Shown piece by piece: positions 60,507-64,000 of a stretch of 64,000 bases of DNA. The first letter of the stretch is position 1. Each line of letters begins with the position of its first letter. The DNA is from Hedera helix (Eukaryota > Streptophyta > Magnoliopsida > Apiales > Araliaceae). Made by a program: the position numbers and the translations under genes. Under the pieces are notes generated by a model. That model had not been told where the DNA came from. It did not search any database and saw only the letters and a list, made by a program, of their open reading frames with translations. The stretch lies in contig OX359265.1 of NCBI GenBank assembly GCA_947179155.2, positions 55,067,040-55,131,039 of the forward strand, read 5' to 3'.

Positions 60507-63336
60507 TTTTCTCTCTTGATTTCAATTCCCAGAAAAGGTAAATAGGAAGGAGGAGATCCAATTAACTTATTCTTTCAATTGGTAACTTGCTTATCTCCTA
60601 TTGGAAGACCTACAACCCGCCAAGTAGTTAAATTCACAGGATGAAGTAGGTAGAGATGCAGAGTACAAATTAATCACATAGTAAGTTCTTAAAAGAATAA
60701 TGGAACCAGGCTAGAAAAGACAAATTCAAAGAAGCAACAGTTCTTATGGCTACCACTGTTATTGATATTTTTTGACACACTTGGTGATTGATCCAGTTTG
60801 GTTTCTCTATTGAACAGACTAGGAAAAAAGAATGACAAATATTAACAATTTCATGTTCTCTTCTTCAAATACTATTATCAGGAACCATGCAAGAGGGAGC
60901 AACTTGAAACAATTATCAGCATCCCAGCCATTATAAATTTCCTTTTCCTTTTAAAGTTTCCATTACCATATATCTGGTGTATGTACAATCAGCTCTCAAA
61001 CTGTATTCACTGTTTCTGCTTTTATGATTGCATTTACCAGTTATCCATGATTTCCAGCTTGACAAAACAACTTCACCACAACACATCTTTTTTCTATGTT
61101 CACTGTGATTTACTGCAGGTTTCATTAATTTTAACATCCTCCTCCAACTTTCTTACTGTTCTCTCAGTTCCATTAATTAGCTCATATATATCTTCAACAC
61201 TGCCTGTCCTTAATCCTGTCCTACATAGTTTCTATACTAGCAAGTAGGACGAATACAATACCAGTGACATAAATGAAGTATAATTAAGATCATTAAAAGA
61301 AGGTCAAGAATCAGTTTTACCATCTGGTAAAGGTCATGCAGCTCTTTCCAAAATCAGTTTTACCTTTTTTCTTCAATTTCTTTTTCCAGGACAACATCTC
61401 GCACCAGCATAAAACACCAACTGGTGATCTTTAATACGAGTGTTGATAGAAATATAAGTGATCACCTGATGTGGATCCTCAAATTCCCATGTGAAAACTT
61501 ATAGTATTTTAACATTTTTAAGTCCAAAAAAAAAGAACTAAAGACTCTGAAAGACTAAACACCAAGAATTTTGGTATACTAAATCAAGAAGTACATGAAA
61601 TTGCTTAACGATGTTGTTATAGTGAGACAGATGCATTACTTGTTCATTTAAAACTGAGTACAGCTTCAGCTTCAGCCTCAGCTGTTGGAGGTCAATCCTC
61701 TTCTCAGTTACCGAATCCCATAGTTCTGCGGTAGTTCTCCATACATTGTACAATCCTTTCTGCAGATTGAAATTGAACCATTTAGTAAAAAACAAATGTC
61801 ATAATATGAAATAAACATAAGAATACAAGCCTGGGGAAATGACATAGTATGAAGTACATGATACAAAATCTAAAAAGAGAGAAAATTTACTTGAGGATAT
61901 TGCAATTTGTTATCCAAGGAAAACAGATAAACATACTGGTGATCAAGATAAATAGTGACTAAATTATATAGCACATTAAAAGGGGTCTCAGAAGTTTCGT
62001 AAAGATTAAAAGGCCAAACCTCAGCTGTTACTTTCTGAGAATTTAGAGCAACATCTGCTCGGGCATTGGCATATCGCCATTGCAAATGCCTATTGTACAG
62101 TAACCGCAACTGATGAACATCTTCAACGTGGTTAGCAACCTTCTTTCCCTTTCTAATATCCGCAATATAACTGAGTACAGATGTTGAACTGTTGGCTTGC
62201 CTTGATGGACTGGACGGTCTTGTCTGAGAAGGACCAACTCCTCTAGATGGAGCAGATGTCAAGGTCCTTGTTCGAGATGCAGTGGCACCTCTATAAACAG
62301 AGGACGATAGCAGAGATGTCTTATTCGGTGATGCAGGATGTGATCCAGGAGTAGGCAAAGACTGTGACCGGTCAGTGGGAGTAACCAATTTTGTTCTTTC
62401 CGATGGTCTTGAAGAAACAACCTTGGGTTCCCTCAGTGCATTATCATCAACTGAACAAGCCTCAAATTCTACTTTTCCACTTCCGTCGAATGATATTAGC
62501 CTCATCACATCACTGGCAGGTTTTTTTAAGGGTTTACTCAAACAACCAGGTATGGACATTCTCCTCAAAGAAGGTGCCGTCATTCCTGGATTTGGTGTAG
62601 TTGTTGCTTTAGTTGTTTTATCAGCAAGATCAATGCTTTTAGATAAAGCATAGGATGATACTCTTCCACCTATTCTACTAGGCCATTGATGCTGATCCAC
62701 TAATCAACCATGTAAACCATCCACTGGTTTTGAATTCTCAGACTGATCAGGGGAACTCTTTCCTTTAAGAGGGCTTCTCTTTCTCTCCGGTGTAGGCTTT
62801 CGTGAAGTAGGAGCTGTAGTTTTGGAGTTTTTATGTGCTACATTTGATGATGGCCTCAAAGTGTGATCTGACAGGGCATGAGCAACGTGTTTTTCTCTTT
62901 TACTAATAGGAAGGGAAAAGGTTTCGGATTGGAAAGAAACACTTAGACTGCGCATTGTGGAAGGCCATAAAGATTCTGGCAACCGGCTGCTCATTAACTT
63001 TCTAGATGCCAATTGTATAACTGTTGTTGTATCGTGGACTGGTGTGGATGGACTTGGTGGCGATGGTGGCGTCGAGGGCCGCCTCCGTTCAGCCGATATA
63101 GCTCTCTTTGGAGCCGATACAGATGAAGCAGTGCCTGTTCTTGTAGTGTTTGGGGAAGGGCAACACCTCGGACCAGAGGCTGCTGATGGAATAGGTGACC
63201 AATACCTAGAACTAACTTCTCTTGTCCTAGACTGGCGGGTGGTTCCATTGTTCCTTTCTACCGGACCTAGTGGTGGTCTTGGGGTCTCCACTGCTGAATG
63301 CTTCTGTAATGCTTGATCTAATTCATATACATCCAT

Positions 63337-64000
63337 CCACACACTCTAAATTAAACCACATTGATATCTCCTTTCATACATTTAGCACGCTTTTGATAAG
63401 TCCAGCATTTTTGATATAATACCCCCCCAATTTGCGAAAGGAAGATCCTTTTCTCTACTATTAATCTGCCACAAAATCCACAACCAAAAAGTAAGATACT
63501 AGACAGAGAAAAAAAGTAAAGAGAGCCCATGAGGGAAAAGAAAATGATAATATAAAACATACATCTTTACAGGAAGTTAGATCTAAATGAGTGTGAATTG
63601 ATCAGCCAATGCAAAATTACAAATGGGCTCCCTTTAAAGTATGTTATTAACACAAATTCAAGCAGATCAGACTCAGGCAATGGCAGATAAGATAGCGCAA
63701 GGGATTAGAAAAAAGAAGTCTGAAGCTCCAAATCACATAGGATCCAGTGTCCACTTGGTGAGGAAAATGTGTAAATTACCAGTGATCATTAAAGCTTAAC
63801 AATAAAATGTAGGGTCCTACATAGTAACAAGAAGAAAATCAAGCTGGATTTCCCCCTCCCTCAGAATTGAGAAAAGTGGAGGGAGAAATGGGGAAGTGGG
63901 TGTAAGGATAAGACAGAGGACGGGTGCACAGGATAAGAGGGATTCTATATATTTTCCTCTCTCCTTTTTCTTTCTGGCCACCAACTTTGGTCACTCTCCC
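63337..64000 (-). other. 5' leader/promoter side of the EDE1-like gene
   Basis: No ORF recognised. It probably includes the 5' untranslated leader and perhaps a leader intron. The last 150 bases are pyrimidine-rich on the plus strand (TTTTCCTCTCTCC), a common feature of plant leader or promoter sequence. Confidence 0.4.

Larger units (their letters stand above)
56936..63336 (-). pseudogene. EDE1/AUG8-like QWRF-motif protein with premature stop
   Basis: Six exons, all joining in phase 0 at GT-AG sites: 63336-62020, 61759-61640, 58551-58435, 58357-58268, 57341-57234 and 57001-56936. Read through, they give 605 codons. The family (AUGMIN subunit 8 / ENDOSPERM DEFECTIVE 1) binds microtubules and helps nucleate them in the spindle and endosperm. 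The N-terminus is Ser/Pro/Arg-rich and basic (SSRYWSPIPSAASGP, RLPESLWPSTMRSLSVSF). The C-terminal conserved region begins LLYNRHLQWRYANARAD, so the signature is QWRY at residues 419-422. It continues with WRTTAELWDSV, ALSGAIKDLQASTLRLPVTG and LLDECEALLA and ends with EEYSLRMHLVQLKQTW. The only lesion seen is TGA at 62706-62704 (codon 211), where relatives have Arg in GLHSRLVDQH; CGA to TGA explains it. Identity is strong; whether it is a true null, a polymorphism or a sequence error is open. Confidence 0.85.

Noticed and set aside
60301..60561. 86-codon ORF with poly-glycine and poly-proline
   Set aside because: Translation of the C48 and G29 homopolymers.
1..64000. CRISPR array, operon or prokaryotic-type system
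   Set aside because: No regularly spaced short repeats with unique spacers and no compact co-directional gene runs; all genes are plant split genes.

Overview
This is nuclear DNA of a flowering plant. The evidence is split genes with GT-AG introns, large AT-rich intergenic spaces, many nested transposable elements, and recognisable plant-only families: a BAHD hydroxycinnamoyltransferase, eIF(iso)4G, a secondary-wall cellulose synthase, FAR1-related sequences and a QWRF/augmin protein. The BAHD enzyme resembles both HCT and rosmarinate synthase, which hints at a eudicot of the asterid/Lamiales side. That placement is an inference and the species is not identified.

Layout. (1) 1-455 holds the last two exons of an unrecognised plus-strand gene with repeated DLNQ motifs. 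(2) 456-8380 is repeat-rich: a 101-bp tandem duplication, a hAT-like end, an LTR-like block with internal tandem repeats, a Tourist-like MITE and a 31-base poly-G run. (3) 8382-11854 (minus) is an intact two-exon HCT/rosmarinate-synthase-like BAHD gene. (4) 11.9-24.2 kb is an AT-rich gene desert with several palindromic MITEs. (5) 24188-24665 (minus) is a small two-exon gene, assembled here from splice signals, encoding a putative 92-residue secreted peptide precursor. (6) 26308-37098 (minus) is a complete nine-exon eIF(iso)4G gene whose fourth intron carries a decayed LTR retrotransposon. (7) 39.1-43.9 kb is a transposon stack: a Harbinger/Tourist MITE swollen by 1.1 kb of TTA-type microsatellite, then a hAT element containing a 2.3-kb solo LTR. 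(8) 45.4-54.3 kb is a run of three plus-strand pseudogenes: chloroplast IF-3, a FAR1-related sequence, and a CESA7-type cellulose synthase. (9) 54.8-56.2 kb has an orphan exon, a hAT MITE and an abutting TRIM element. (10) 56936-63336 (minus) is a six-exon EDE1/AUG8-like QWRF gene, intact in splicing but with one in-frame TGA in exon 1 and a solo LTR in its second intron.

The genes are ordinary plant housekeeping and cell-wall/phenylpropanoid genes with no sign of an operon-like system. HCT and CESA7 both relate to lignified secondary walls, but the CESA7 copy is dead, so functional clustering is not supported. I found no clearly new molecular system. The most interesting items are the candidate peptide gene, the dated transposon nests with exact target-site duplications, the single-codon disruption of the EDE1-like gene, the Tyr-to-Phe change in the eIF4E-binding motif of eIF(iso)4G, and the very long G and C homopolymers, which may be assembly artefacts.
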